Positions 22,113-33,880 of a stretch of 60,000 nucleotides of DNA are shown here, one piece after another. The notes under the pieces were generated by a model, which saw only the letters and a list, made by a program, of their open reading frames with translations, did not search any database and was not told the DNA's origin. Made by a program: the position numbers and the translations under genes. The stretch is taken from positions 2,425,036 through 2,485,035 of the forward strand of contig NC_087083.1 in assembly GCF_026151205.1 (NCBI RefSeq), in the 5' to 3' direction. Within the stretch, counting starts at the first letter, position 1; every line of letters begins with the position of its first letter. This DNA comes from Bolinopsis microptera. Its lineage: Eukaryota > Ctenophora > Tentaculata > Lobata > Bolinopsidae.

Positions 22113-22464
22113 TCTGCACACATTCGAATTGTAGACCGTTAGACTCAAGACTGTTAGAGTATATAATTTAATGATGTAAACATGATACCTTGAATAATGG
22201 GTGACTACATTCTTACACTGGAACTCAAAATATCAAGTTACATATAAGTTGTTGCCGATTCGTTCTGTTTGGTACCACAGTGTTAGTAATAGTGCTACGA
22301 TCCAGGTTTCAAATACTAATAATTTTAGTGGAGATCATGGGCACTACTTGCACTCAAAAAATATGCTTATATTTGTTCATCGGTCGATTGAAGGGTCGAT
22401 TGAACAAGCATTGAATTCATGAAATACTGTAGGTATGTAATTCTGTGGCAGTATGTAATACTGT
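22113..22464 (+). repeat. RptA copy, truncated
   Basis: Nearly identical to 19139-19494, including GTATGTAATTCTGTGGCAGT at its end. The pair of copies was probably duplicated as a block. Confidence 0.75.
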
Positions 22465-22737
22465 CAAATTGTAGACCGTTAGACTCAAGACTGTAAGAGT
22501 ATACAATATGATGATGTTACGTGATACCTTGTATCTTGTTTTACTGCCCTTACATTGGAACTAAAATATCAAGTTACTCATAGCTAGATAGTTGTTGCCG
22601 ATTCGTTTTGCTTGGTACCACAGTTTCAGTGCTACGGTCCAGCTTTCAAATACCAGTCTTTTAGTGAATTGATCATGGACACTACTCACACTCAAAAAAT
22701 ATGCTTATATTTGTTCATCGGTCGATTGAAGGGTATG
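22465..22737 (+). repeat. RptA copy, truncated
   Basis: Matches the 19495 copy up to CATCGGTCGATTGAAGGGTA. It then joins directly to the upstream region of the broken gene at 23.0 kb. The same RptA-to-promoter junction precedes the gene copies at 34.4 and 38.6 kb. Confidence 0.7.
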
Positions 22738-23021
22738 TAATTATGTGAATGTTTACTATACAAGCTATAGATAACACAGCTATAACAATAATTGTGGAGA
22801 GATAACTCCAACCCCCCCTCCCTGAGTTGCTTGTGGTAGCTCACGTGATACAGACACAAACATAATCAGGGATAAATAATTCAACATTGTCGAGGAAGCT
22901 ATTGAGTATTTAATTTTACATTGTCATTTTCATCTTACTTTGAGTTCTTTTGTTTCCTAATCAATTTGTTATCTAGCTATATGTCTATGGAACTGCGTTA
23001 ACAACAGCATCAAATGACAAG
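22738..23021 (+). promoter_or_regulatory. Shared upstream region of the surface-protein gene family
   Basis: The segment from GTGAATGTTTACTATACAAG through CATTGTCGAGGAAGCTATTG to the first ATG is conserved before all three family members (also about 33890-34451 and 38080-38621). It is probably promoter plus 5' UTR. No specific factor site is claimed. Confidence 0.5.
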
Positions 23022-23420
23022 ATGATAGGATTGGTGGTACTTCTTCTCTGCCTAAATATTTCTGAAGGTGGCCAATCTTGACAAATAATTATTAATTATT
23101 TTAACGTATTGATCCTAATTTTATAACATTGTGGGCCTTATAACTTTATAATGAGCAGAGAAGGTAAAATTGCTCAAAACGTGAATTTTTGAGTTTAACG
23201 ACAAATTTGTGCAAACTGCAAAAAAAGAATGTGCTAAGTACCTTAGGACCAATAAATTTGGTTCACTATAAATTTGGTTACCATAATTTTGGTTACCATA
23301 ATTTTAGTCGCAAAATTTCGCAAATTTTTAGTCTGCAACAATTTTAGTATCATTTTTCAACTTTTCGAGACCATTTTCCATTCCATTTACCTTAAGAACG
23401 ACAAATTTAATCTACCCCGT

Positions 23421-23601
23421 CTGAGCATTACAGATTAAGCTGCAATGCATTACTCAGGAATTCCAATAACATCGGATCCAGAGTTTGTGACTCTGTATCA
23501 CTCAGTTCTTCAGTACACTGTTCAGTGTTCAGTTTCTTTTTCACCCTTTTTCGACTTGACCATTTCTGTCGGTACGACGTAGTTTATGTCGATATGATTA
23601 A
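23421..23601 (+). repeat. Direct repeat flanking the PAN exon (left copy)
   Basis: About 180 bp including CAGATTAAGCTGCAATGCAT and CCATTTCTGTCGGTACGAC recurs at about 24505-24705. The two copies bracket the PAN-like exon. Confidence 0.7.
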
Positions 23602-24129
23602 ATTAATTAGAATAGACATCATCTAACATAAAGCATTTTTTCAACTTCTGTCCATGACTTCGCGTTGACTTGATCAAACTTTTTAATGTCACCAAAATGT
23701 AAACCAAAATCGCACTAATGCTATTCTGATTCTTTGACTTTTTCTTTGTCACGTTTCCTTACTAAAGTTTTAAATTATAAACTGCGATCATATATATAGA
23801 CACGGTACGCAAATGTATCTATAATATATTTCAGGCTGTTATACAAGCTACGAGCAGAATGTTGGTATGTTTCCGGACTCCCAGAAATTAAAACAGAGAC
23901 GGTTCAGGAGTTTTGAGAGTTGTCAGGAATGGTGTGATGATACTCCCCGCTGTAAAGGAGTAGCCGTGAGTCCCGAGTATTGGGCTTACCGAGAGTGCTT
24001 TCTGGTGGGCACTACGCACATAACAGCAAGGAGTGGATGGACTGCGAGTTCTTTAACTGATTGTGACCAAGGTAAATTACAAAACGCATTTTTCCTTTTT
24101 AAGCTCTAGAGTTTTTATCGTCCATGGTT

Positions 24130-24232
24130 TTTCGTGGGCCTCAGCGCCTCAAAGTGGTGCCTCAAGGGCCTCAAAGTGGTGCCTTAAGGGCCTCAAAGTG
24201 GTGCCTCAAGGGCCTCAGTGCCTCAATGCGTC
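24130..24232 (+). repeat. 22-bp tandem repeat
   Basis: About four copies of GGGCCTCAAAGTGGTGCCTC plus AA, the last one diverged. Downstream of the PAN exon donor, so intronic. Confidence 0.85.
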
Positions 24233-24504
24233 ACAAGGTTATCTGGATCTTGTATGATCCAAGTACAACAGTCCTCGACATCTCACTTCGTGCCCAAATA
24301 TACCTTTAAAACAGGATCTACAGAATGAACCACATACAATTTGACATTTTTTTGAAAAATCATCACCGCCTGCCTCATTAGCAAAATTTTGCTGTCCACT
24401 TTTGTCCGTCAATGTCCGGCAATGTCCTGTCCTGTCCTTTTTGGATTTATGTGACAAACAGACATAGACGGACGTGATCTATCAATTCGACAATGAGCAC
24501 CTGT

Positions 24505-24705
24505 CTGAGCAGATTAAGCTGCAGATTACAGTTTAAGCTGCAATCAGCAATGCATAACTCAGGAATTTCAATAACATCAGATCCAGAGTCTGTGACTCTG
24601 TGTCACTAAAGCACTAAGTTCTTCTGTACGCTGTTCGGTTTATTTTTCACCCTTTTTTTACTTTACCATTTCTGTCGGTACGACCTAGTTTATTTCGATA
24701 TGATC
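24505..24705 (+). repeat. Direct repeat flanking the PAN exon (right copy)
   Basis: Partner of 23421-23601, with small indels. Surrounding DNA up to 24985 is otherwise featureless AT-rich intron. Confidence 0.7.
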
Positions 24706-24997
24706 CTTCAGCCATTTCAACAGACCATACATTGGGATGGAACGATTAAAAATGTAATGTGTAAAAATTTTAGTCAAAAGTTTGACTAAATTTATGGTAA
24801 ATTTCGCCACACATTGTTAACTAATTTATATGAGGGATGTTTATGACATCCTGACAAAATATCGAATATAGGCTAGCATTATTTTGTGGGATGAATAATG
24901 AATATGCTGGGAATTGTTAACATATCTCATTGTTATAAGTGATAAGCAAATAAAAATACAGAAGGCACAAATAGGTCAACTTTGTCACTTATAAAAT

Positions 24998-25300
24998 GTG
25001 TATGATATCTCAACATGTGTGAAATTGAGAAATTCTGACTCGTCATGCCAGATTGTCAAAACAGCAGTTGCGCCTAAAGAGCACTGGAGATGCTCAAAGA
25101 ACTGGAGTCTGAAGTACCTTTGCTCTCGCGCGACAAGACCGTCTCCACTGGACATGAGGAGCACAATCATTCCCCTCCCTGATGCTTTGGTGGAGGAGAG
25201 GAAGGAGCTTGTCAACACTCTGAAGAGGAAGGCGGCGGATCAACAGCTGTCCTCTACTCAGAATATTCTGACGGAAACCTTATCATTGTCAGTTGTCTAC
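24998..25300 (+). pseudogene. FLYWCH zinc-finger remnant
   Basis: One frame reads KEHWRCSKNWSLKYL and then LVEERKELVNTLKRKAADQQ; an overlapping frame supplies HEEHNHSPP. Together these match the order of a FLYWCH finger (hWRCs...C...HnH followed by a helical KRKA segment), broken by at least two frame changes. Such fingers are often found with MULE-type transposases. Only a remnant remains and there is no start or stop. Confidence 0.45.
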
Positions 25301-25843
25301 TCCGGAGCTGAACATCCTTCTCCAAAGGCTAAAATCCCTAGCCAGAGTCGTAGAACGAGCACGAGCCCAATTCTCTGGATCAGTTCACCACTCCGAAGCT
25401 ACCACCTCAGAGGATTGTTACTGATGGGGAGGGATGGATGAATCAATCCACCCCAATATGATAATGGTTAACATTATCGGAATTAATTCCGCTAATGATG
25501 TCGGTTTTTTTGGTTACTACCCAAAAGATAACGGTAAGAACGGCTTTATCAAACAAATTTTAGATTAAAAATTGGCGTGTAAGATTTACCAAATACTCAA
25601 TAAATATAATTACAGCTACCTTATCGGACCTTATTTGGACGGACATTACTTGAACGCTGGAGGCCCTAGCGTTCATCTTAATGTCCGTTCAAAAAAAGTC
25701 CGTTCAATTAATGTCCGTCCAAGTTAAAGTCCGTTGAATTTTTTTCAAACATATTTCCATTTCGAACTTTTTGTCCAGAATATGACAACTATGAGAACTT
25801 TATTGTGCCGTAACTGTAAGTTAACGACGGAAAGGTTCTCTTT

Positions 25844-26032
25844 GGTCTGCCGGAGGCACAGAAAACTCTACTAGTATATGATGTTTTCAAGGGTCACTTG
25901 GCGGAAAAAGTCAACGAAATTATGGCACTCAACAACATAGTTCATGAGCTAGTCCCCGCCAACATGACAAACTTGTTCCAGCCTCTAGATATTACGGTAA
26001 ATCGTGTTGCCAAGGACATTGTCCGACGTTGA
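25844..26032 (+). pseudogene. DDE_1-type (pogo/Tigger/jerky-like) transposase fragment
   Basis: An uninterrupted 62-codon stretch with LPEAQKTLLVYDVFKGHLAE, NNIVHELVPANMTNLFQPLD and ITVNRVAKDI. The D in VYDVFKG and the PANMT..FQPLD block are characteristic of the catalytic core of DDE_1 transposases in the Tc1/mariner-pogo group. Upstream and downstream parts are missing. The preceding 25600-25760 region has several copies of GTCCGTTCAA and a small hairpin, perhaps part of the same dead element. Confidence 0.65.
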
Positions 26033-26039
26033 ATTATAG

Positions 26040-26619
26040 TTCATATTACTGAGGGGAGGTAATGAACAGTGCTAGGAAAGCTCAACGTGAAGGGTGGAAA
26101 TCTGAGTGATTGGTGGAGGATGGTGTAAGAGTGATATGAGTCTTATATGATACGCTTAAATGCCAGCTGGGTCTTGAAAAGTAAAATCGAGACGAGACAA
26201 GACAGCATATAGTTAATACTTTAAGTCACCCCGGTTGATCCCGCTCTTCCGGCACAATTAAGCCGTTTGGTGCGGTTTGTGAAATTGACAATTGTGGTTG
26301 TGTGTTGTTTTTTTTTTAGTGTCGAATTGTCATTGACAGAGAGTAGTAGTCCTGGAAATATTGACCTTCAAATTTGGGCAATAGCCGGACCACTGGTCCA
26401 AGAAGTGTGAGGACAGTTTCCTCTCCGCCGCCCGACATCGGACAAGCATGGTGTTTGATTTGCAAAATGGTGTGTACGGTGTTTGTTTAAGCCGCAGTGA
26501 CCCGTCGATGAGGTGAACTGCAGTTTGTAATCTTGTCTGTTGTTGCTGAGTGTAGTGTTATGTTGAGGTTTTTTGATGAATTTTGGCGTGCTTGTGGCGA
26601 GTGTCAGTTTGGTGTGTCT
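26040..26619. other. No gene recognised
   Basis: Low-complexity T-rich tract near 26310 and otherwise unassigned sequence between the transposase fragment and the SINE. No ORF or repeat could be supported. Confidence 0.5.
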
Positions 26620-26692
26620 GGGACCGTCCGGGTGGTTTAGTGGTTTTAATCATTTGTTCTCACGCGACGACTGGATTTGATTCCAGTTGGGA
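26620..26692 (+). repeat. tRNA-derived SINE head
   Basis: A-box TGGTTTAGTGG (26633-26643, fits TRGYNNANNGG) and a B-box-like GATTTGATTCC (about 26674-26684) are spaced 41 nt apart, as in Pol III tRNA promoters. The 5' GGGACCGTCC and 3' GTTGGGACC only partly pair as an acceptor stem, so this is a SINE head rather than a functional tRNA. The 3' extent of the SINE is not defined. Confidence 0.55.
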
Positions 26693-27663
26693 CCAATTCG
26701 TATGATGCGGTTCGCAACAAACAGGTCTGATGAATTTCATTAGAGCTTTGAAAACAAACTTATAAAATATATTCTAAATTTCAAAATTTTGTCAAGTCTC
26801 AAAAAATGTTAATAAAGTAAAAAATAAAGTGAAAAAAAATTTTCGAAAAATTCTCGAGCCAATAAACTTTTTTATGATTTTTGGTATTAGCTCATTAGCT
26901 AAAAAGGTGCTGCAGTCATGCAGTCTGCACGGATTTTTTAGCTAGGCCGGCTTTTGAAAAGCCGTGCGCGAATGTGCATGAGGAGTTGTCACGTATCCTG
27001 GCACGCTCTTATATAAAAGTATAAACACACTTACGTACCTATGGTCATTAATCTGACCGCACCATGACAATTGCAACAGTCATGGTTACAAAAGTTGTAG
27101 GTCGGGCCCTTAATCTCTAAGATTAAACTTGGGCGACATTCTTACAATTTCCTTTTAATTTTGCTACAACATGAACCACCTCCTCCTTAAATTCATGATA
27201 CTTAAATCGTTACAATTAACACTAACAGGTTGGTTACCAGTGCAGCAAGATGTGAAAATAGAGTGGGATCTTGAGTCGACACCTTTAGAAATTAAAACTA
27301 ATGCTGAGCTGGGGAGTGACGATACAGTGGCAGTGATCTTCTACTCAGCTGAGGAAGAGATTGCAGGATCAGTCTGGCTCAAATTCGAGTCTGAGATAAA
27401 ATACACGCTCGGCCTGTGTTCCATGGGTTTTACTCCTTTTCTAATGATCCCCCCTCTGCTCGTGACAAGGTTTGGCGTATTACTCTAACCAGAACTGCAG
27501 GTGTTAGAGTAGTGATTCACTGTAACGAGGTGGAGGTGCTCAACACCCTGTTCTCAGACACAACGTGTGAAGCTAATGACTGGAGCGATACCTGGGACAG
27601 AGACGTGGCAAAGATAAAGTTCTATTCCATGGACACAGCATCTGATTACTACAGCACAACCAG

Positions 27664-28057
27664 GTGACTAATATAATAACAACAGCATTGTTAACAAAGT
27701 AACATAACTTTAATTATAAAATAAAAACCCCCTTTGTGATTTTCTCGTAAGGCTCGTGATTACGGGTTTCTGTTTAAATTTCAAGTGTGTGATTTAACAT
27801 AATATAACCAGATATAGGATAATGTGCGATATTTACTTTTTAGAAACAATCATTAAGCAGTTAAGGCACAGTCATTGGAAATAAGCTAAAAGAATAATGC
27901 GACAGATTTCTATTACGGACGACCGAAATTTTGGCGGCTCCGTAATTATGGGCGAAATTTTCGGAAAAACGCCCACCATTTTCGTACTTATATATATGTT
28001 TTTGTAAAGGTAGTTTCTTTATGATCAAATTGGGAATGTTACCAAATAGCAGTCTTT
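27664..28057. other. No gene recognised
   Basis: AT-rich sequence after the ectodomain exon. It may include the 3' end of the LINE remnant that follows on the minus strand. Confidence 0.4.
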
Positions 28058-28317
28058 TTATACATCGTTTTTGAATCTAGCAAAGATTTTATTAGGCTTA
28101 TGTTTAGGGGATCCACCCCAGCAACTTATACAATAGCTAAGATGTGGACATAAAAAGAGCATTGTATTATGTTTCAAACATATTTCTGATTTGGGAATGG
28201 GAATTTTCAAATTCTCTTAATCGATTAAATTACTGGAGTCAGCTTTAAAAGATAAATGATCAAGATGTGGTTCCCAACATACGCTGTTGTCTATTATCAC
28301 CCCAAGGAAACTTTGTA
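28058..28317 (-). mobile_element. Non-LTR retrotransposon reverse transcriptase C-terminal remnant
   Basis: Minus-strand frames read VQSFLGVIIDNSVCWEPHLD and, after a frameshift, FLCPHLSYCISCWGGSP then KPNKIFARFKN. LGVxID...W..H and LSYCI..WG are hallmarks of the RT thumb/connection region of CR1/L2/Jockey-type LINEs. The rest of the element is not seen. It is broken and inactive. Confidence 0.65.
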
Positions 28318-28750
28318 CATTGAGAATTCTTTTATAGCTTATTAATCGTCTCTTAACACAGTACACTCTATTTTCGCTTTAGTAGTTCCTTCTCTCCTTT
28401 TGTGATGGAGAGACACCACGTGACCTGTCCCGCAACTTGTAGGCTGCGAAATAGCTCTATTGTATCTCTCGTGGACCAGGATATTTGTATCGCCTTCACC
28501 TAAGCCAACACCTGGCTAGTCGTAAATGGATCGTAAGACGGGATCTGTTCTAGTTATACATAGGAATCGTTAAAAACAAATGTCCAATTTCATCTAAGAA
28601 CAATAAATAAAGAATGATAATGAGTAAAAACACACTGCTCAAAATTAATTCGACAGTTTTCTGGATTAATTTTAGATGTTTTGATGCCTCAGATGATTCA
28701 ATACGCACAATCGAAAATTATGGTAACCCAGGATTAAACGTATCAAACAG

Positions 28751-28869
28751 TGCCAGAAACAAATAAATACGTGCCTAACATGTACAAATCCTTCTCTGCA
28801 CCCGGAGGTGTTAGTTATTCAGGAACATCTTCTGAGTATCAGAGGTTGCAAACACTCAAAGCTGTCCAG
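28751..28869 (+). CDS. Possible unassigned internal exon
   Basis: Acceptor AACAG at 28746-28750 and donor CAG/GTAATT at 28869 bound an open 119-bp stretch encoding NMYKSFSAPGGVSYSGTSSE and YQRLQTLKAVQ. The composition looks coding, but no family is recognised and no partner exon is certain. Confidence 0.25.
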
Positions 28870-30067
28870 GTAATTCAATCAGTTTTATTGTTTTAACGAG
28901 ATCGGGCTGTTAATAAAATAACAAAATTATCTGGGTAAAACACAATGCATAAATTATTCGACAGTTATCATGATTACTTTAGATGTTTCTGATGCGGTTT
29001 CTTAGGACTTGGTGGGTATTTTATAACTGCTGTAATGATGCTCTGCTGTTTTAACTTTATATCTAAAATTAACTTTTACATCCTTCTGTTAAACAAAATT
29101 AACTTATCATAGGACTCAGTGAATTTGTTTAGAACAGTTCATCATTCAGTTCCTGACAATACTAGTAGTGTTTCTTGGTTATTCTTAATTATTTTAAATT
29201 TAATGTTTGAACGTAATACATGACACTATGGCATCGTATCATCTTGACACTGGACCACTGGATCATCATATCGCCCAAAGACCAATTTTCCTGCCGAGTA
29301 GATATAACCAAATAAGTTCTGATGTCATCGACGTGTGGAAGGGGATGTCGGTGTTTCGTGCATAACTGCCGGGTAGACCAGGACTTTCTATTTTTTATTA
29401 ATGGACAATATGTTCCTTGAAGTTGAGATTATTGGTACACATACAAAAAAATATTAACCACAGGCATGTTCAGGAAGTTCTCAAACAGAAATTTATTGTT
29501 GTTATGCCACTATAATGTTAACAACTACAAGTTTACATGTTTGTGAATCTGTTAACTATAGCTGCCTATCGTAACAGTATAGTATTCCTTATACTGACAA
29601 TGTAGTAGATTACTATTAGATCAATCTAACAATCATTAAACATCATTGGTTAAAGAGCAGGGATTTCGTCGGTTTTAAGGCAAGATTTGGTAAAACTTGT
29701 CGCACACTCAGAACTATGATACCTTTTTTACCTGTGTCTAAAAACTTCATAATTCAGGCTCCCTTCGATAGAAGAATCTCCATCAGGATGATGAATAATT
29801 TTGCAGTGCAGTATTGTCGGTTGCATTTCGATTTTATCTTACCCATTTAATTAAATTTTTAACATTGACTGAACAATGACAGTGTAACGTACGGGAGTCA
29901 AGCGAACTAGGGATTAATCGAATAGTTGTAATTATTGTTTATAGTCCTAAAGTAAATATAGATTTGTGTCTGTTCGTGGTCTTGCAATAATAGTCAAAGC
30001 CATATAGAACTAGATCTGCGATATCTTTCCAGAATGAAGGTATCTTTATTAAATTTTATCCTTTCAG
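28870..30067. other. No gene recognised
   Basis: AT-rich DNA with two short similar segments containing ATTCGACAGTT (about 28650 and 28955). No coding or structural feature is supported. Confidence 0.4.
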
Positions 30068-30243
30068 AATTAGATGAAGTCGAAGAAGATGATGAAAGTG
30101 ACCTGGGAGACAACAGAACTACTCTGCTGCGCAGCCCTGAAAAGTCAGCTCAATTTTCCTCGTCGTTCTCAGCTGTTTGCTGTAAATATGAGAATTTAAA
30201 ATTGTTTTGGACTGGAATGGTTTACGGTACAAAAATATCTTAA
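30068..30243 (+). CDS. Possible unassigned terminal exon
   Basis: Acceptor TTTCAG at 30062-30067 precedes an acidic open stretch ELDEVEEDDESDLGDNRTTL that ends at TAA 30241-30243. It needs a phase-1 partner. Its start (E-x-D-E) loosely recalls the third exon of the family at 35339, but there is no membrane segment. Confidence 0.25.
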
Positions 30244-30989
30244 CATGGTGTTTTAGCGGGATGTGATAGAAAAAATAATAACTCAAAAAACCCGGACGAA
30301 TCTATAAAATTTATAATCTATAATTAAACTTTTGATTTTAAAAAACTTTTTAATATTTTAGAACAACTTTTAATGTTTTATAAAAGAATAAAAAGAAGAG
30401 ACTGCGAATTGGTAATATTGATAGTCATTATTTGTTTATCGAATACTTATTATATTTATTGTATTATAAATTTTTTCCCCGATCCATGACTCTTGTGTCA
30501 GGATAGGAAACGAGAACGAAGCCTTTTTATTTGACGAGTCTAAATTGTTTGCTTGTTATGAGATGAGTGTCTCCTATCCAGCTATAGTTACACAAAATCT
30601 TCACACACTGAGCCATGGCACCAATCTGAACCGTCACCAAATTAACCCGACACAAAAGATCAGAGTTTCCAACTGGACGAAACATATCGAATGAAAATTA
30701 ATTGGATTAGAAGCAAAGTAAAGGGACTGGTATCATGATTATGATTAAGAATGAATTAATTGATTTGAATCAACCATATGAAATTATAAATCTAATTAGA
30801 AAATTAGAATAAAAATAAAAAATTGGAAATTAGAAAATTAGAAATTAAAAATTAGAATTTAGAAAGATCTTACAAAATACATGTGTCAGATCCCATCAGT
30901 TAAATGGAACGTTATTCAACCAAACAAAAATAATTATCAGAAAAAATAATTAAATGGTTTCAAAGTGTGCACGGAATATGGATACTAAG
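30244..30989. other. No gene recognised
   Basis: Very AT-rich, with repeated AAAATTAGAAATT words around 30780-30860. No ORF, RNA or transposon end is supported. Confidence 0.4.
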
Positions 30990-31790
30990 TCATAGCTTAC
31001 TTTTAGGAAATCTTTCACGAAATAGATTATAAACAAAATTTCTGGTCTCCAAAATGTAATCCTCATTAAATAATTTGCTGAATTGACTATTTGTGAGCAT
31101 GTTGTGAAGGTCTGTGCTGTTTCTTTGTCTGATCTCCTTGTAGACAGGACATTCTTTAAGCAAATGGACTTCGTCTTCTTTAATGATGTCACTAAACGTG
31201 AGCTCGTTCAGAAGGTTTATGGTGATTCTGTCTGAGCTGCAGCAGAAGTGGCAAGCTCTGTAGAAGATGCTTGAATTTTTCCAGCCATATCGCCCCGTCT
31301 CGATATTAAGTTTGTGGGAGCTTGTCCTCAGCCATGTCGCCCATGTGGTACATCGGGTTTTCTTGTGATTGGGTAGAGATGGTATGGTTCTAATCCAAAG
31401 CTGCTTTTGACTTCGTTGTAGAATGCAAGCTTTTTGTTTCAAGTCGAGCTTTTTCCCACTTTTCTAGGAACGAATTTCTCATTCTACTCCGAACGAGTTG
31501 GCTGTTCGCATGGGAACATTCTTCGAGACAATTGTTCGTTTAATTGCTCCTGGGTCAAATGCGTCGGTCAGCGCTTTTGATGTTCGGAACCAGGTCAGCT
31601 CTAGGTTTCTTTGCTCTACAAAAGCATGGCGAACAATCTGTGGTGAGTTTTTCTGTCAAGGAGGACGAGCCTGTTGTGGAAGTCAAAAAAGAGCTTACTC
31701 AGTTGTATTCCAAGGGGATATCTTCCTGTGTCTCCCCATATCGGGATATTTGAAGTTCTCTTGTTGACCCCAGTCGTCCATTTTAGCAGC
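30990..31790 (-). mobile_element. LINE reverse-transcriptase C-terminal region, frameshifted remnant
   Basis: On the minus strand, successive frames read IPIWGDTGRYPLGIQLSKLF, then RLVLLDRKTHHRLFAML, then SSHKLNIETGRYGWK and KEDEVHLLKECPVYKEIRQR. (L)NIETGRY and the E-H-L-L-x-x-C-P-x-Y block belong to the zinc-knuckle-like tail found after RT in many LINE ORF2 proteins. At least two frame breaks are needed. No RT core is nearby, so this is a truncated dead copy. Confidence 0.6.
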
Positions 31791-31867
31791 GAGAGATGCA
31801 GGCGCTCGACCCCTATAATAGGACTAGTCTAGTTGGCCACCCCTATTTAAAACTACAGCTGCATTCA

Positions 31868-32270
31868 CTTCCCTCCCTCCCTCCCTCCCTCCCTCCCTCC
31901 CTCCCTCCCTCCCTCCCTCCTTCCCTCCCTCCCTCCCTCCCTCCCTCCCTCCCTCCCTCCCTCCTCCCTCCCTCCCTCCCTCCCTCCCTCCCTCCCTCCC
32001 TCCCTCCCTCCCTCCTCCCTCCCTCCCTCCCTCCCTCCCTCCCTCCCTCCCTCCCTCCCTCCCTCCCTCCCTCCCTCCCTCCCTCCCTCCCTCCCTCCCT
32101 CCCTCCCTCCCTCCCTCCCTCCCTCCCTCCCTCCCTCCCTCCCTCCCTCCCTCTCTCCCTCCCTCCCTCCCCCTCCCTCCCTCCCTCCCTCCCTCCCTCC
32201 CTCCCTCCCTCCCTCCCTCCCTCCCTCCCTCCCTCTCTCCCTCTCTCCCTCCCTCCCTCCCTCCCTCCTC
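31868..32270. repeat. (CCCT)n array with minor interruptions
   Basis: About 400 bp of CCCT units with occasional TTCC, CTCC and CTCT irregularities, so older or more mutated than the other arrays. Long open frames through it are artefacts. Confidence 0.97.
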
Positions 32271-32849
32271 TGAATTTTGCCGCCAAATTTTTTTTCAAAA
32301 ATGTTGAAAACTGATTGAGTTATTTCAATTCCGCGAATGTTGCGAACAAATATACAGGCAATTTTGTTCATTTGTTGGGGTATTTTCTCCATAGTATCCA
32401 CATTTAAACAGATATAAAGCTATAACGTACAGAGAATATGTAGTTTAGGCTTACCTTTGATATAAAATATATTTGACCAATTTATGGAACGAAATCTACC
32501 AAATTTGGTGGGTATGCCCAAATATGGTCATATGGTTTTTGGATCATAACTCAGTGATTTTTGTCCAATCTTGATGAAATTTCATATACGAGTTTAGGAG
32601 ACCACTAGCTACAAGTAGAGCACCTTAAACCTGGGTTTTGGTCACGTTTAGGGTATTTGGCTAAATTGGGCCTAATTTAAACCAAATATGGGCGTGGCTG
32701 CCCCGCAGGCAACGCTTGGTGGCTGGGACCCCCTCAAAAGTTCGGTCACTCATGGTCTCAGTTTGTTGGTCAACTGCTAATGCTATCTCGAAATCAAGTT
32801 TTAAAAACAATACCCATTGCCCCCCACCCCCCCCCCCCCCCCCCCCCTT
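32271..32849. other. No gene; ends in a poly-C tract
   Basis: Unassigned sequence followed by an almost pure C run at 32821-32847. The poly-C run abuts an RptA copy in the position that CCCT arrays occupy at 18.3 and 41.3 kb. Confidence 0.5.
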
Positions 32850-33880
32850 AAACTGCCAGGAGGCAGGATCTCCCTCCCTATTTTATTTAAATATTTAACA
32901 CCTGAAGCACTTCCCACGTACAATATACGCACTCTGCACACATTCAAATTATAGACCATGACATGATACCTTGAATTGTATTGTATAGTGTGTGACTAAT
33001 TGTACAGCCCTTACATTGGAACTCAAATATCAAGTTACATAGTCGTTGCCGATTCGTTTTGTTTGGTACCACCGTTTCAGTGCTACAGTCCAGGTTTCGA
33101 ATACCAGTCTTTTAGTGGAGACACAATTAAGCAATTACCCGCACCCCAAAAATCTGCTTTTGGCCCAGGGTGGGCTAAAAGTCAGTGGGCATACGTTGGC
33201 ATTAATAGGTCAGTCACTGAGTGCCCAATTGAAATAATCCTTTCTGGTATGACTTACTTCCACCACTGGTTCGAGGAATTTGTCAAATCGAAAAATATAC
33301 GAGTTCATTTTTTCAAATGAAGGTTCATTTTTGCATTTATTTGATAGTTTGGATAGTCGGATCGAGCTAAATTTTATTGAATTGTATTTTGGCATTCGAA
33401 TTACGTTTGCTTTGTCCTGAAAAAATTAGAACTGTAGCTTCTCGGATGACCGAGATATGAAGCATAACGAGTTTATTCATGTTACGTGTGATCAGGTGAT
33501 TGGTTTACCTAATCACGTGATTAGGTGACCCCGTTAACCACCCCATTAAACATTATGGGAATTGTTAAGGGTGCCCAATTAAGGTGTCGTGTCACGGTGT
33601 CACATAATCACCCAGTTAATTTTGTTAACGAGATATAGAAAATGCTTGATAACTTCGTCATTTCTAAGGCTATTAAGGCCAACGTAAGCCCACTGACTTT
33701 TGCAGCCCACCCTGTAGTTTTACAATTAATTCTTTGATATGCGTACTAAAGAACGTCATTACATGAAAAAAAAAACGGTTGCGTTATACACCAGAAGGCA
33801 GAAGGCAGCTGTAATCCTAACGTTTGTATTTTTCACCGGTCGATTGAAGGGTCGATCGAACAAGCATTGAATTCATGAAA
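32850..33880 (+). repeat. RptA copy split by a MITE
   Basis: The 5' part 32850-33151 has CACTTCCCACGTACAATATA, TTTGGTACCACCGTTTCAGT and CCCCAAAAATCTGCTT. The 3' part 33712-33880 has CTTTGATATGCGTACTAAAG and GGTCGATTGAAGGGTCGATC. The unsplit copy at 41263-41712 serves as the empty site. Confidence 0.7.
33159..33711. mobile_element. 553-bp MITE with ~43-bp terminal inverted repeats
   Basis: The left end is CAGGGTGGGCTAAAAGTCAG then TGGGCATACGTTGGC. The right end is the near-perfect reverse complement ending ...GCAGCCCACCCTG. No ORF. The target appears to be TA within CTGCTTATAGTTTT, judged from the empty RptA site near 41520-41545. A solo right end lies at about 37858-37906. Tc1/mariner-type affiliation is inferred from the TA target and CAGGG end only. 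Confidence 0.65.

Larger units (their letters stand above)
23022..27663 (+). pseudogene. Signal peptide - PAN/apple-like - ectodomain gene, frameshifted
   Basis: Exon 23022-23067 encodes MIGLVVLLLCLNISE, a signal peptide like those of the copies at 34.4 and 38.6 kb. Exon 23835-24071 (phase 1 both sides) encodes a Cys-rich module, SCQEWCDDTPRCKGVAVSPE then YRECFLVG, resembling a PAN/apple domain. Exon 27229-27663 encodes the family ectodomain ending VVIHCNEVEVLNTLFSDTTC, then W...W and AKIKFYSMDTASDYYS. That exon needs a one-base frame change near 27415-27430. No membrane-spanning or tail exon like those of the relatives is found nearby. A Met at 27171 also gives an alternative hydrophobic start directly before the ectodomain. 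Secreted or membrane protein of unknown function, probably inactivated. Confidence 0.55.

Noticed and set aside
24998-25441. A 147-aa protein-coding gene
   Set aside because: The FLYWCH residues are split between two frames and the C-terminal part is unlike any protein; treated as a remnant.
26620-26692. Functional tRNA gene
   Set aside because: A- and B-boxes are present but the acceptor stem does not pair properly and no clear anticodon arm forms; a SINE head fits better.
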